Positions 7,358-16,861 of a DNA stretch of 61,321 nt are shown one piece after another. The first letter of the stretch is position 1, and each line of letters starts with the position of its first letter. Below the pieces are notes generated by a model. That model was not told the DNA's origin and ran no database searches. It saw nothing but the letters and a program-made list of their open reading frames with translations. The DNA is taken from positions 1 to 61,321 of the forward strand of contig JAHLFP010000031.1 in the NCBI GenBank assembly GCA_018883715.1, in the 5' to 3' direction. The DNA is from Candidatus Allofournierella pullistercoris (GTDB lineage Bacteria; Bacillota; Clostridia; Oscillospirales; Ruminococcaceae). A program made the translations under genes and the position numbers.

Positions 7358-9703
7358 TTATCGGGCACAGATGGACAGGAATGCGTTGCACACCACACCC
7401 ACGTTCAAAAGGGCGGTAATGTACAACAGGTTTGCACCACAATCCCGAGTTAGGGCAAGTCCACGGGGTTTCAGGGTGAAGAGCAGGGGTAAAACCGGCA
7501 GGAAATACCGCCCCTGCATGCCATAGATGGTGGTGTAATAGGTGGGGGTCCAGCTGATGCAACCCAGTACCACAAGGCCACAGCAGGCAAGGCCAATCAA
7601 AAGACTGCTCCAGCCCGCCAGAGGTGGCAGTGGGGTCTGCTGGGGGCTAAGCCATGCAAGCACAAGCACACCGGCCAGCAAAATCACCCAAACCCAGGCG
7701 ATGGAAACACCGGGGATAAAATAGCTGAGTGTGCCGCCAAAAAGAGACTTCACATAGTGGTCGGTGTGCTCCACAAAGCTATTCACCACAAGGCGGACAG
7801 TGTCCACTGGGTGGCTGAGTATATAGGGCAGGGTGTAACAAATCGAATCATCCTGCTGGGGAAGTACCGAAGCAGCTTCCTCTGTGCCAGTGGTAGCTGC
7901 TTGTTCGGGGGTGGCACTGGACTGTACCTGCTCCCCAGTCTGGGGAGTGAAATCCTCCACAGGAGGTTCAGCGGGAGCGTCCGCGGCACTAATCGGGGTG
8001 TCATTGCTGGAAATTGGCAGAGCGGTGCTGTCTGCCCCTTGCCGGGTGGTTGCCACCATGGGCTCTGCACCAGTGGATGGGGTGCTGGGGTCTGTCTGGA
8101 CCGCGGGGGAAGCATCCCCTTGTGAAGTGGCGGTTTCGGCGGCAATTTCCGGGCTTTCCTCCTGCTGGCTGGATACAGCGGACGGCGTTTGCACCGAGAA
8201 TAAATCTTGAAGAATCCACCGACTGCCTGTCCCGGAAAGAACGGAAAGCAGGCAGAGGGTGACAAACCCGGTTTTGAGCCAGACGCTATGCCGCCCCAGT
8301 CGGGCTGCGGGAATCAGCAAGGCCAGCAAAATCACCGGCATATACACCAGTTTGGAGGGGGAAATCACCATACCCATCAGGGTAAGAGCCGTCAGTTGCC
8401 AGCGGGTGGGCTTTGTATCCGGCTGATACGCAAGGGAGAACGCAAGTCCCGCAAAGGCAAAGCAGAAAGCCAGAAGCAAGGCATCCCGGCTGAAGGAAGC
8501 GGCAAGATGCAGGCTCATGGGAAGAAGCGCCACCACCGCAAACACATTTTTTGCTACCGGGGTGCGCTTAATGCCATAGCTGACCAGTGCCCCGTAGGCC
8601 ACCAGATTGAAAAGGCGGCCCAAAACCAGGGTTGGCATAAAGCCAAGACGAAGCAGAAAGCCAAGGTATACTCCAAGTCCGCTGACCCAGTACAGATGAT
8701 ACAGGTTGTCCACCTGGGGCTGCTCCACCTGAACGGTTTCCCCAAAGGGGTCAGTGTTCACCGTCCACATTTCATGTGCCACCTCCCGCCAGGTAAAGAC
8801 GGTGGTGTACTGGTCCTGAATGATGGCATTTTCATCCGAGGGCCGATGGCTGGACCAAGGTAAAAAGGCGGTCAGGTCAAAATTCATCTCCTTGTCATAC
8901 AGCATGCTGGCAAGGGTAAAGCTTTGGTTGATGTGAAACTGCTCGTCCGGAGCGGCATAGGGGGGCAGTACCAGGTGAAAGGCAAGCCCCAGGGTGATGA
9001 TAAGAACAAACACCGCCCGGTGGAGGCTGGTTTTACGGATGAACAAAAACCACCATCCAAGGGCCACGGCAAGCAGGCAGACCGCCACAACAGCGGCATA
9101 TTGAAGGTGGACAAAGCCGCCAATCTGTTCCGTGACACCCATCAAAGCAAGGGTTCCCTCTACGGCTTTGTCACCCTGGGACAGGCCAAGGCCCACCTGG
9201 GTGGGGGCGGTGGTATAGGCCACCGAAAGGCGATTGTCGTTGTTATAGTGGGCAGTCAGGCGCAGTTCATACCGGGCAGGTTCGCTTCCCGTGTGGTTCA
9301 CCGGCTGGGATAGCCCTAAAACCGTGTAGTAGGATTCACTGGTCACGGGGATAAAGTCCATGGTTCCGGTGCTGGTTGCCAGCAGTTCCCCGGTTTCTGC
9401 GTTCAAAAGGCTGAGTTCCAGACTGCCGCTGGCCGGATTGCCATCCAGAGATTTTACCTGAAAGATAAAGCCAAGGCGCAACAAATTCTGGTCACAGAGA
9501 AAGGTTTGCACAAGGGGAGTGTCCGGTTCCAGCACAAGCTGGGAATTAAAGCTGTCGTTAATCATCCAGCTTCGGCTTTTTTGCCCCATGCCACGCAGGG
9601 CGGTGAACCAGACCAGAACAAAGCAAACCAGAACCGCCAAAAGCAAAGCGGCACCCTGCCACCAACGTTTATGCTGGTTCAGATAGGATTGGAAACGAGC
9701 CAT
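7358..9703 (-). CDS. DUF2142 multi-pass membrane protein, GT-C-like, with low-complexity insert
   Basis: This 781-residue protein has an N-terminal membrane segment (residues 18-35), an extracellular region with beta character (40-190), then many membrane helices. The PDEQFHINQSF motif at about 252 is the acidic loop typical of DUF2142 and of GT-C transferases that use polyprenyl-phosphate sugars outside the membrane. Residues 503-620 are an unusual loop rich in Ser, Thr, Ala, Pro, Gln and Glu, between membrane segments. The order of genes after it (GT2-GtrA, GT4, GT2, DUF2304) suggests it is the outer-face transferase of the module. AAAAGGAG precedes the ATG. A weak promoter candidate (TTGTCT, 18 bases, TATTTT) lies upstream. 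Confidence 0.8.
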   Translation of the reverse strand: MARFQSYLNQHKRWWQGAALLLAVLVCFVLVWFTALRGMGQKSRSWMINDSFNSQLVLEPDTPLVQTFLCDQNLLRLGFIFQVKSLDGNPASGSLELSLLNAETGELLATSTGTMDFIPVTSESYYTVLGLSQPVNHTGSEPARYELRLTAHYNNDNRLSVAYTTAPTQVGLGLSQGDKAVEGTLALMGVTEQIGGFVHLQYAAVVAVCLLAVALGWWFLFIRKTSLHRAVFVLIITLGLAFHLVLPPYAAPDEQFHINQSFTLASMLYDKEMNFDLTAFLPWSSHRPSDENAIIQDQYTTVFTWREVAHEMWTVNTDPFGETVQVEQPQVDNLYHLYWVSGLGVYLGFLLRLGFMPTLVLGRLFNLVAYGALVSYGIKRTPVAKNVFAVVALLPMSLHLAASFSRDALLLAFCFAFAGLAFSLAYQPDTKPTRWQLTALTLMGMVISPSKLVYMPVILLALLIPAARLGRHSVWLKTGFVTLCLLSVLSGTGSRWILQDLFSVQTPSAVSSQQEESPEIAAETATSQGDASPAVQTDPSTPSTGAEPMVATTRQGADSTALPISSNDTPISAADAPAEPPVEDFTPQTGEQVQSSATPEQAATTGTEEAASVLPQQDDSICYTLPYILSHPVDTVRLVVNSFVEHTDHYVKSLFGGTLSYFIPGVSIAWVWVILLAGVLVLAWLSPQQTPLPPLAGWSSLLIGLACCGLVVLGCISWTPTYYTTIYGMQGRYFLPVLPLLFTLKPRGLALTRDCGANLLYITALLNVGVVCNAFLSICAR

Positions 9704-9798
9704 ACAAACTCCTTTTTGGCTGAGCCGTTAAAACTGTTTTATATGAAGGACAAAATACCGCTGATTGGCTGAAATAGACAAACAGTCATGAATGGAAG

Positions 9799-9833
9799 AA
9801 CAGGCCGGTAACGGTACGCCCGTCCGGCCTGTT
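9799..9833 (-). terminator. Hairpin after the long glycosyltransferase/ABC operon
   Basis: A perfect 10-bp stem (AACAGGCCGG with CCGGCCTGTT) encloses an inner ACGG/CCGT pairing. The T-run on the minus strand is poor, so it is either a weak terminator or a processing barrier. It lies 40 bases after the end of the Wzt gene and before the DUF2142 operon. Confidence 0.55.
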
Positions 9834-9874
9834 TGCTTGTTCAATCGGTAAAACCACAGGCGGTTGCCAGGGGT

Positions 9875-11185
9875 TCATCCCTCCAGAGGTTCGTGCTGGT
9901 TGTCCTCCACCACAAGAGGGGGGAAGTGGATATGCCCCCAATACGGCAGCCAGATGGGAAGGGTACGGTCAGCACTGGTAATCTCAAAGGCGAAATCCTG
10001 TCCCGGCATATCCAGACAGATGGCATTGGAAATCTCCCGCTCAAACACATCCAGACGGAAAAAATACTGGCCTGGTCCCAGCACCGAGGTATCCAGTGTG
10101 AACACGGTGGTGTAAACCCTGCCCGGTTCCGCACTGCCCAAGGTGATGGGGTGGGTGATGCCCACCGGGCTTGAATCCCGGAAATGGATGAACAGCTTCA
10201 GGTTGACCGCATCCAGATAATGGGATACCCGCCAGCGTATCTCGACCCGAACCGGTTCACCGGCGGCAAACACACTGCTTTGCTTGTCCAAAAAGCGAAG
10301 CCGCTCCACAAACAGCCGGAAGCCAGCACTGGGCACCAGGCGGGAGGTGTCGGTCAAGTCGTAGTCCACCACGTTTACATCGGTGGTATCCATATAGATG
10401 GCAATGGCGGTTTCCACATCGCCGTCATACAGCACACGTCCCTTGTCCAGCACGATGCACCGGGTGCAAAGCTGGCGGATGGTGCTCATGTTATGGCTTA
10501 CATACAGCACGGTGCGGCCTTCCTGACCTGCAACGTCGCCCATCTTGTTCAGGCACTTTTCCTGAAACTTCATGTCGCCAACAGCCAGCACCTCGTCCAT
10601 AATCATGATTTCGCTGTCCAGATGGGCGGCCACCGCAAAGGCCAGCTTTACAAACATACCGCTGGAATAGCGTTTTACCGGGGTGTCAATGAAGTCGGCA
10701 CATTCGGAAAAGGCGATAATCTGCTCCAGCTTGGAGTCCACTTCTGCTTTGCTCATGCCCAGAATGGCCCCGTTCATATAAATGTTTTCCCGTCCGGTCA
10801 TTTCCTGGTTAAAACCGGTGCCCACCTCCAGCATGCTGGCAATTCGCCCTTTGATGCGGATTTCTCCTTCGCTGGGGGCGGTGATGCGGCTGAGCAGTTT
10901 CAGTAGGGTGGATTTTCCCGCACCGTTGCGCCCAATGATGCCCAGAGCCTCTCCTTTATAAACCGTAAGGTCAATGCCGTTCAAGGCCATAAAGGTGCGT
11001 CCAAACAGCCGGGTGTCGGTGCCAAGGGGCAGGTTGGGGTCTTCCTTGCCCCGCAGTCTTGCCCACCAGCTTTGTAAATCAGCGGTAAGAGTTCCGCCGC
11101 CAATCTGACCCAGCGTGTACTGTTTTTTTACGCCATCCACCTGAATAACAGGCTCTTTTGTAACAGGCTGTGCAGTTTGTTGCAT
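9875..11185 (-). CDS. wzt: Polysaccharide ABC exporter ATPase with C-terminal Wzt-type domain
   Basis: The 436-residue protein is the ATPase of a Wzm/Wzt-type exporter for surface polysaccharide or teichoic acid. Walker A is GRNGAGKST (85-93), the signature is YSSGM (173-177) and Walker B is IMIMDEVLAVGD (193-204). An insert before Walker A (residues 25-65) is unusual in size. Residues from about 285 on form a beta-rich domain of about 150 residues, like the carbohydrate-recognising C-terminal domain of E. coli O8/O9a Wzt, which binds the finished chain end. It follows its permease by 14 bases and ends the 12-gene operon. The second ATPase of the window (35.8 kb) lacks this domain. Confidence 0.92.
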   Translation of the reverse strand: MQQTAQPVTKEPVIQVDGVKKQYTLGQIGGGTLTADLQSWWARLRGKEDPNLPLGTDTRLFGRTFMALNGIDLTVYKGEALGIIGRNGAGKSTLLKLLSRITAPSEGEIRIKGRIASMLEVGTGFNQEMTGRENIYMNGAILGMSKAEVDSKLEQIIAFSECADFIDTPVKRYSSGMFVKLAFAVAAHLDSEIMIMDEVLAVGDMKFQEKCLNKMGDVAGQEGRTVLYVSHNMSTIRQLCTRCIVLDKGRVLYDGDVETAIAIYMDTTDVNVVDYDLTDTSRLVPSAGFRLFVERLRFLDKQSSVFAAGEPVRVEIRWRVSHYLDAVNLKLFIHFRDSSPVGITHPITLGSAEPGRVYTTVFTLDTSVLGPGQYFFRLDVFEREISNAICLDMPGQDFAFEITSADRTLPIWLPYWGHIHFPPLVVEDNQHEPLEG

Positions 11186-11199
11186 AAAAACTTCCTCGC

Positions 11200-12069
11200 T
11201 TATACGGTATCCATAAAGGTTTTTTCAATACGGCTGAACAAAATCACGCCAATGGCAAGAAGAACCAGGGTGCAAACCAGGCTGTAAACCAGCCCGGCGG
11301 GGTCCACCTGTCCACAGCCCAGCACCGCTTTGCGGAACACCTGCACCGGGGCAGTCATAGGATTGAGGTAAACCAGCTTTTGTAAAACAGGCTGGTTGGC
11401 AAGACTGGTGGTGGAGTAAACTACCGGGGTGGCATACATCCAAAGTTGTACCGCAAAGGTAACGGCAATGGCAAGGTCCCGGTACTTGGTGGTTAGGCTG
11501 GACACGATAATGCCCACTGCCAGCCCCAATACCATCACCTGCACCACCAAAATGGGCAGATACAGTACCCATCCGGTGAGTTGCACCTGTCCAGCGCCAG
11601 AGGGGTTCAGGGCGAAAAAGGTCCAGAAGCAGGCGAACATGGCAAACTGCACCAGAAAGTTAATCACGGCGGTTAATGCCTGGGAAAGGGGAATGGTCAA
11701 TCGAGGGAAATACACCTTGCCAAAGGTGGAAGCGTTGACCACAAAGGTGTTGGCGGTGTTGTTGATACAGGCGGCAAACATACTCCAGATGGTGTTACCT
11801 GCCATAATGAACAAAAAGCTGGGTGCTCCCTCGGTGGGAAGCCCGGCAATGCCGCCGAAAATCACGTTAAACAAAACGGTGGTAATCAAGGGGTTGAGTA
11901 AAATCCAGAGCGGTCCCAAGATGGTCTGTTTGTATAAAATGGCGAAATTCCGTTTGGTAAACAGCAGTACCAAGTCCCGGTAACGCCACAGCTCCTTCAG
12001 GTCGATATCAAACCAGCCGGTGCGGGGACGGATTACGGTGGTCCATTGATGCTCGTTAGGGTGTTGCAT
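11200..12069 (-). CDS. wzm: Polysaccharide ABC exporter permease
   Basis: This 289-residue ABC-2 type permease has six membrane segments and the usual Wzm N-terminus, in which an amphipathic stretch (LKELWRYRDLVLLFTKRNF) precedes ILGPLWILLNPL. It forms the channel for undecaprenyl-linked glycan with the ATPase encoded next. The ATG at 12069 lies eight bases after GGAAGG, better than the in-frame TTG six bases earlier. The 124-base gap before it is the largest in the operon, but I see no strong promoter or terminator in it, so it is likely co-transcribed with the transferases upstream. Confidence 0.92.
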   Translation of the reverse strand: MQHPNEHQWTTVIRPRTGWFDIDLKELWRYRDLVLLFTKRNFAILYKQTILGPLWILLNPLITTVLFNVIFGGIAGLPTEGAPSFLFIMAGNTIWSMFAACINNTANTFVVNASTFGKVYFPRLTIPLSQALTAVINFLVQFAMFACFWTFFALNPSGAGQVQLTGWVLYLPILVVQVMVLGLAVGIIVSSLTTKYRDLAIAVTFAVQLWMYATPVVYSTTSLANQPVLQKLVYLNPMTAPVQVFRKAVLGCGQVDPAGLVYSLVCTLVLLAIGVILFSRIEKTFMDTV

Positions 12070-12193
12070 CCGCAATTCCTTCCTTTTCTTATAAGGTACG
12101 ATTGGGGCAAATAAATTGCTTCAAAATAAGGGGAACATTTGCCACAAAAGATTTTGTCATTATAGCATAAAAACCCTGTAAAATCAAGGCAAC

Positions 12194-13249
12194 TCAAAGG
12201 TGAACGGTGCCCCAAAGCTTCTGTCCGATGGCCTCCAATTTGCCGTATAAATCCATGTTGGTAGAGCGCAGATTCCAAAGCCAGCAAACCAGCCCAAGGC
12301 TTTTCAGCCGGAAGGCAGTAAGCAAAGGGGAATACCGATGTGCCGCCCGAAGCTGACCGCATACCTGCTGAGTGTCCGGATGAAGGAAAACCTCTTTTGC
12401 AAAGGCTTTTTTCTCTGCCTTGCTCAGCTGGGTTTGGTTGGCAAGCCCGTTCAGACCATGAGCCAGGGTGCAAAGGTGGCTGTGATGAATGGAGAGAATC
12501 TCCTGCTTCGGACAGTTGTGTTCATTGCAAAAGGAGACAAGTCTGCCATACAGATAGCCCCACAGGGTGTGAAAGTCCGAATGCCATGCTTGGCTCAGGC
12601 TAACAGAGCTTGGGGCAGTGTTGTAAAAGGTCATGGGCTTTTCCAGGCAAAAAACACCCTGCCAGCCCTGCTGCTGGATGCGTGCCAGATAGTCCAGACA
12701 GAAGATTAAATCCTCCCCAAGGCTTAAAGCTGGGTCAAAGTGCAGGCTGGGGGTTTGCTCCACAATCTGGCGGGACAACAGCTTGTTCCAAGGCATGGAA
12801 AGCCGGCAGTCCGAATACAGGGTACTGGTCTGGGAAAAGGCATAGGGCTTTCCACTGGTGCAGGGGGTGGCGCAAAGACCGTCTTTTTCCTCGCAATAAG
12901 GCCATACAATCTGCTCAGTGGGGTGTTGCTGGGCGGCCTGCAAGGCGGTTTCCAAAAGCACAGGGGAGATGGTGTCATCCGCGTCCAAAAAGAGAATCCA
13001 GTCCCCTTTGGCGGCGGCCATGCCCCGGTTGCGGGCGGTGCTTACTCCTGCATTTTCCTGATGAATTACCTGGATACGACAATCCGCCATGGCAAGGGCA
13101 TCGCACAAGCCACCAGAGCCGTCCGGACTGCCATCGTCCACCAAAATCAGCTCCCAGTGGGGGTGGCTCTGGTTCACCACGCTTTGTACACAGGCGCCAA
13201 GGGTGTGCTGTGCCCGATAAACCGGCACAACAATGCTCACAAGATTCAT
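12194..13249 (-). CDS. GT2 family glycosyltransferase
   Basis: The 351-residue protein has a GT-A domain with SIVVPVYRAQHTL, LILVDDGSPDGSG, the NAGVSTARNRG loop and an intact LDADD metal motif at about 93. Residues 240-345 are a helical tail with no membrane segment. It resembles EpsJ/WaaV-like transferases acting on the cytoplasmic face. It is the last transferase before the exporter permease, with AAAAGGAG ten bases before the ATG. The enzyme probably adds one sugar to the growing lipid-linked chain; which sugar cannot be told. It belongs to a group of at least six related GT2 genes here that look like products of repeated duplication. Confidence 0.88.
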   Translation of the reverse strand: MNLVSIVVPVYRAQHTLGACVQSVVNQSHPHWELILVDDGSPDGSGGLCDALAMADCRIQVIHQENAGVSTARNRGMAAAKGDWILFLDADDTISPVLLETALQAAQQHPTEQIVWPYCEEKDGLCATPCTSGKPYAFSQTSTLYSDCRLSMPWNKLLSRQIVEQTPSLHFDPALSLGEDLIFCLDYLARIQQQGWQGVFCLEKPMTFYNTAPSSVSLSQAWHSDFHTLWGYLYGRLVSFCNEHNCPKQEILSIHHSHLCTLAHGLNGLANQTQLSKAEKKAFAKEVFLHPDTQQVCGQLRAAHRYSPLLTAFRLKSLGLVCWLWNLRSTNMDLYGKLEAIGQKLWGTVHL

Positions 13250-13265
13250 GGGGATGGTTCTCCTT

Positions 13266-14579
13266 TTAAGATTGCAATTCAGCCAGCAACCGCTGGGCTG
13301 TATCGGGGTGTGTGGGGGTGGCCAAGTTGGATACCCCCAGACGGGAAATCTGTTTCATCTGTTTGCGATGGCTGGCGGCACAGGGCAGAATCAAAATCTG
13401 TTTCTGCTGGCTGGCCAGCTTTGCAAAGGCGGCAGTGTCCGGGGCAAAGACCACCAGTTCCTGGCAGGACTGGGCTTGCGCTGTCTTAAAAATAGCACTG
13501 CACAGGGCGGTATACTCCCCACCCCTGGATGCAGAAGTCTGCCCCAGCTGGGTGGGCTGAAAATCCCCCGGAAGAACCAGCCCCGCCCGGGGATGCTGGG
13601 CTTTCGGTATGGGAAATGGGTGGTAAATCCACCGCAAAGCGCTCAGCCGTGTCCGCCAGGAAAGGGCGGTGCAGTGAAGAATCTGGGATTTCAGCTTGTG
13701 CAAGCGCCACTGCATGGCGGTGCGCTTGATGGTCAAATCCCATCGATTGGGCTGGGAGTGAAACTGGGCAATCAGCTGTAAAAACTGCTGGACTGCCAGC
13801 GCCAAGGTTTGGTCAGCCAGTTGGGGCTGATGCTGGGTGAAAAATTCCAGCCATTCCAGCTTGGCGGACACCCAGTCAAAATTCCGGGGCTGGGCATCAC
13901 TGCGACAGATGCTTTCCGGCGAAAGCCGATAGTAATAAAGGGGAGTGTCCAGACAGACCACCCGCTTGCTGGCCATCAGATAATAGGGAGCGGTGGCGTC
14001 GTCCTCTCCAATCTGTCCCACGGGAAAGCGGAGGGTTTGCCACAGCCGGGCATCATACAGCTTGTTCCAGGACACCCGATAGTAGGTTCCACTTGGTTGC
14101 AGCATCGCCCCCAGAAGCTGGCTTCCGGAAAAACAGCCAGCCTGGGCAGGTTGACTGAGGTGAGGTGGCACAAAAGAGGGCCCCTCTAAGGTGCGATCCT
14201 CCACCGAGCAGATGACTAAATCCGCCTGCTGGCTGGTGATGGCCTGGTACATCTGGGATAGATACTCCGGATGCACCCAGTCATCGGAATCCACAAAGGC
14301 CAGATAAGCCCCCTGTGCGGCATCAATTCCCGTATTGCGTGCACAGGAAAGGCCGCCATTCTTTTGGTGAATCACCCGGACACGACTGTCCTGCACGGCA
14401 TAGGCATCGCAAAGGGCGGGACAGCCGTCCGGACTGCCATCGTCCACCAAAATCAATTCAAAATCCCGGAAGGTTTGTGCCAGAATGCTGTCCACACAGG
14501 GACGAAGAAACTTCTCCACCTTGTAAACCGGTACGATGATGCTAATCATAGGCTTTGGCTGAGCGGTCACTGTCCTCAT
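13266..14579 (-). CDS. GT2 family glycosyltransferase with C-terminal extension
   Basis: This 437-residue protein has a standard GT2 domain (SIIVPVYKVEKFL, LILVDDGSPDGC, NGGLSCARNTG, VDSDDW) in its first 240 residues, then a helical part and about 100 extra residues (LVLPGDFQPTQLGQTSASRG, LVVFAPDTAAFAKL). That tail is longer than in its paralogs and I cannot assign it. The ATG at 14579 overlaps the previous stop as ATGA but sits directly against AAAGGAG; the GTG nine bases on (14570) has better spacing, so the true start is uncertain by three codons. It is the ninth gene of the operon. Confidence 0.85.
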   Translation of the reverse strand: MRTVTAQPKPMISIIVPVYKVEKFLRPCVDSILAQTFRDFELILVDDGSPDGCPALCDAYAVQDSRVRVIHQKNGGLSCARNTGIDAAQGAYLAFVDSDDWVHPEYLSQMYQAITSQQADLVICSVEDRTLEGPSFVPPHLSQPAQAGCFSGSQLLGAMLQPSGTYYRVSWNKLYDARLWQTLRFPVGQIGEDDATAPYYLMASKRVVCLDTPLYYYRLSPESICRSDAQPRNFDWVSAKLEWLEFFTQHQPQLADQTLALAVQQFLQLIAQFHSQPNRWDLTIKRTAMQWRLHKLKSQILHCTALSWRTRLSALRWIYHPFPIPKAQHPRAGLVLPGDFQPTQLGQTSASRGGEYTALCSAIFKTAQAQSCQELVVFAPDTAAFAKLASQQKQILILPCAASHRKQMKQISRLGVSNLATPTHPDTAQRLLAELQS

Positions 14580-15616
14580 CTCCTTTCTGTGGGGGAAAAG
14601 CATTTCACCAGCCGCCCCCACAGGCAGGCCGCCTGATAGATAACATTTGGGAAAAAGGCAAACAGCACTGCCCGAAGCCGGGTGGGGGCACTCCAGTGGG
14701 GATTGGTTAGAAAATCACGCCACAGACTGCGCAGGTGTTTCAGGGCGGGGGTGAAATCCCGGCGGATTCCCGGCATGGCTCCAGCTTCATGGGCCAGATG
14801 CCAAAGGGTGTAAAATAGCTGATAGTAGCGTACCACTGCCCAGGGGCGGTATTCGGCGGCTCGCTGGGGCTGGGCGGAAAAATAACACAGCCAGTTCCAG
14901 TACATCTTCAAATCATCCAGCCGACGGGGAGAAAACTGCCCTGCCTGGGTAATCTGTCCCCGCCGCATCCGGTAGTGGTACAAAACGTCCGAAAGGCAGA
15001 CCACCTGTTCTCCCTCAAAAACCCGGTGCAGTACGCTGGCATCGTCCCCAAAGTGCATGGTTTCGTCGTACTTCACCCCCTTGTCCCGGAAGGTGCGGAT
15101 GTCAAAGAGCTTATTCCAGCTGAGAGGGCCGTAAAAACTGCCGGTTTGAAAGGCTTCCAGCAGCAGTCGCTGTGCGTCCATTACCCCAGGGGTGCGGATG
15201 GTCACATCCGGCAAGCCCGCAGGTTTGCCATCCTCGTCAATGCAGTCTCCCGAACAGGCGGCAATCCGCACTCCGGAATCCTGCAAAGCCTGATAAAGGG
15301 TTTCATAAAGGGTGGGCTCCACGCAATCATCCCCGTTTACAAACCCCACATACCGTCCCCGAGCCGCACGCAGTCCCACATTGGCGGCGGAAGCAGGGCC
15401 ACCGTTGGGTTTGTGGATGACCCGAATCCGATTGTCCTGCTGGGCCAGCTGGTCGCACAAGGCCCCACAACCATCTGGACAGCCATCCTCCACCAAAATC
15501 AGCTCAAAATCGGTGAAGGTCTGGTTCAGTATGCTGGCAACGGTTTGGGGCAGGTAATCCCGCACCCGGTAGACGGTGGTGATAATGGAGAGGGTGGGGC
15601 AATCACACTGATGCAT
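14576..15616 (-). CDS. GT2 family glycosyltransferase with NGDD metal motif
   Basis: The 346-residue GT2 protein shows LSIITTVYRVRDYL, LILVEDGCPDGCG and GGPASAANVGL. Two positions differ from its operon neighbours: the usual DDGS reads EDGC, and the metal motif reads VNGDD instead of VDxDD, so the first acidic residue is Asn. The later Asp residues remain, so it can still be active. A helical C-terminal part follows without membrane segments. It overlaps the next gene by four bases (ATGA). It is likely a chain-elongating or branching transferase. The altered motif may reflect a different donor sugar. Confidence 0.85.
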   Translation of the reverse strand: MHQCDCPTLSIITTVYRVRDYLPQTVASILNQTFTDFELILVEDGCPDGCGALCDQLAQQDNRIRVIHKPNGGPASAANVGLRAARGRYVGFVNGDDCVEPTLYETLYQALQDSGVRIAACSGDCIDEDGKPAGLPDVTIRTPGVMDAQRLLLEAFQTGSFYGPLSWNKLFDIRTFRDKGVKYDETMHFGDDASVLHRVFEGEQVVCLSDVLYHYRMRRGQITQAGQFSPRRLDDLKMYWNWLCYFSAQPQRAAEYRPWAVVRYYQLFYTLWHLAHEAGAMPGIRRDFTPALKHLRSLWRDFLTNPHWSAPTRLRAVLFAFFPNVIYQAACLWGRLVKCFSPTERR

Positions 15617-15631
15617 AGGTTCTGATTCTCC

Positions 15632-16834
15632 TTACAATTCACAAACAGCCTTGTAAAAAGCCTGATAAAACTGCTGGCGGCTAAAAGACTGGGCCTGGGC
15701 GATTCCTTTTTCTGCCATCTGCTGGCGTAGAGCAGGGTTTTCCCCCAGCTGGCGGATGGCCTGGGCAATTAGGGTTGCCATGGAGGGCAACTGAGGCAGG
15801 AGAATTTCGCCGTTTTCCCCCTCCTGCCGGGGGAGAAGAAGGGCGCTGCTTCCCTGTAGATACTCTGGCATACCCCCGGTATCTACACCGATCACCGGAC
15901 AGCCACAGGCCATGGCTTCAATACCGGTGATGCCAGCACCTTCCAGACACAGGGAAGGCAGACAGGCCAGGTCAGCGGCCTGATAATAGCGGGGAAGTTC
16001 TTGGTTTTTCACAAAACCAGTAAAGATAATCCGGTCGCCCAGTGCATCCGCCTGTTGCCGAAGCTGGCGGAAAAAATCGTTGTCCGACTGGGCGGCAAAA
16101 AAGGGACTGCCAACCACAATCAATTTGTAGCGGGGGTCGTCCAGCTGTGCCATGGCTTCCACCAGCCGATGGATGCCCTTGGCTGGGTGGATGCGACCGC
16201 AGAACAGCACTGCAATATCATCTCGGGAAAGGCCCAGCTGCTGGCGAAGCATCTGCCGGCTGGCTGGGTCAGAGGCGGGATGAAACAGGTTTTGGTCAAC
16301 ACAGTTGGGAACCATTGCTTTATGCGCGGTGTCATCCTGCCAGCAATCCGCCACAAATTGGCTGATACCCAGCACCTTGCTATACAGAGGGGAAAGGCAG
16401 GGGTGGTAATGCAAGGAGGAATGCAGATGAGCCACCATCCGGGAACGTCCTGTCTGCCGGGCAATGGCGCCGAATTCTCTGAAATTGCCGCCCTCTGCCA
16501 CAACATAAGCCGGATTTTCCTTTCGCAGGATGTGGCGAACCTTTTCAAACCAAAAATCCAAGGGGGCGGGATAGCCCATCCGGCGCAGTGCCCCGCACAT
16601 CAGCGCCCAAACACCTCGCTTTTTTTTGTGTTTGATGAAATGAAACCTGGTGTGCCGGTATTGCTTTGCAAGTGCCCGGGCCTTGGCGTCCGGGATGGTG
16701 AACACCACCAGTTCCATCTTCTGCTGCTGCTCATTTTCCTCAATCAGATGAGTAATAAGTCCCTCCACAGCACCGCCCTGTACCGCAGGAATGGGCAGTT
16801 GTGGCGGGGGAATCAGGCATACAGTGGGCTTCAT
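15632..16834 (-). CDS. GT4 family glycosyltransferase
   Basis: This 400-residue GT-B enzyme has an N-terminal GGAVEGL loop (near residue 20), a middle HLHSSLHYH acceptor-side segment and C-terminal VLFCGRIHPAKGIHRLVEA plus the E-x7-E motif LEGAGITGIEAMACGCPV. It resembles cytoplasmic retaining transferases such as RfaB or WaaG. AAAGGAG stands nine bases from the ATG. It lies between GT2 genes in the middle of the operon, with gaps of 15-27 bases on either side, so joint expression is likely. Donor and acceptor cannot be read from the sequence. Confidence 0.87.
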   Translation of the reverse strand: MKPTVCLIPPPQLPIPAVQGGAVEGLITHLIEENEQQQKMELVVFTIPDAKARALAKQYRHTRFHFIKHKKKRGVWALMCGALRRMGYPAPLDFWFEKVRHILRKENPAYVVAEGGNFREFGAIARQTGRSRMVAHLHSSLHYHPCLSPLYSKVLGISQFVADCWQDDTAHKAMVPNCVDQNLFHPASDPASRQMLRQQLGLSRDDIAVLFCGRIHPAKGIHRLVEAMAQLDDPRYKLIVVGSPFFAAQSDNDFFRQLRQQADALGDRIIFTGFVKNQELPRYYQAADLACLPSLCLEGAGITGIEAMACGCPVIGVDTGGMPEYLQGSSALLLPRQEGENGEILLPQLPSMATLIAQAIRQLGENPALRQQMAEKGIAQAQSFSRQQFYQAFYKAVCEL

Positions 16835-16861
16835 GCAAAGGTGCTCCTTTCCGGTTGGAAA

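Noticed and set aside
9704-9874. Possible promoter TTGTCT-18-TATTTT before the DUF2142 gene
   Set aside because: Both boxes are poor; mentioned only in the gene entry and not listed as a feature.
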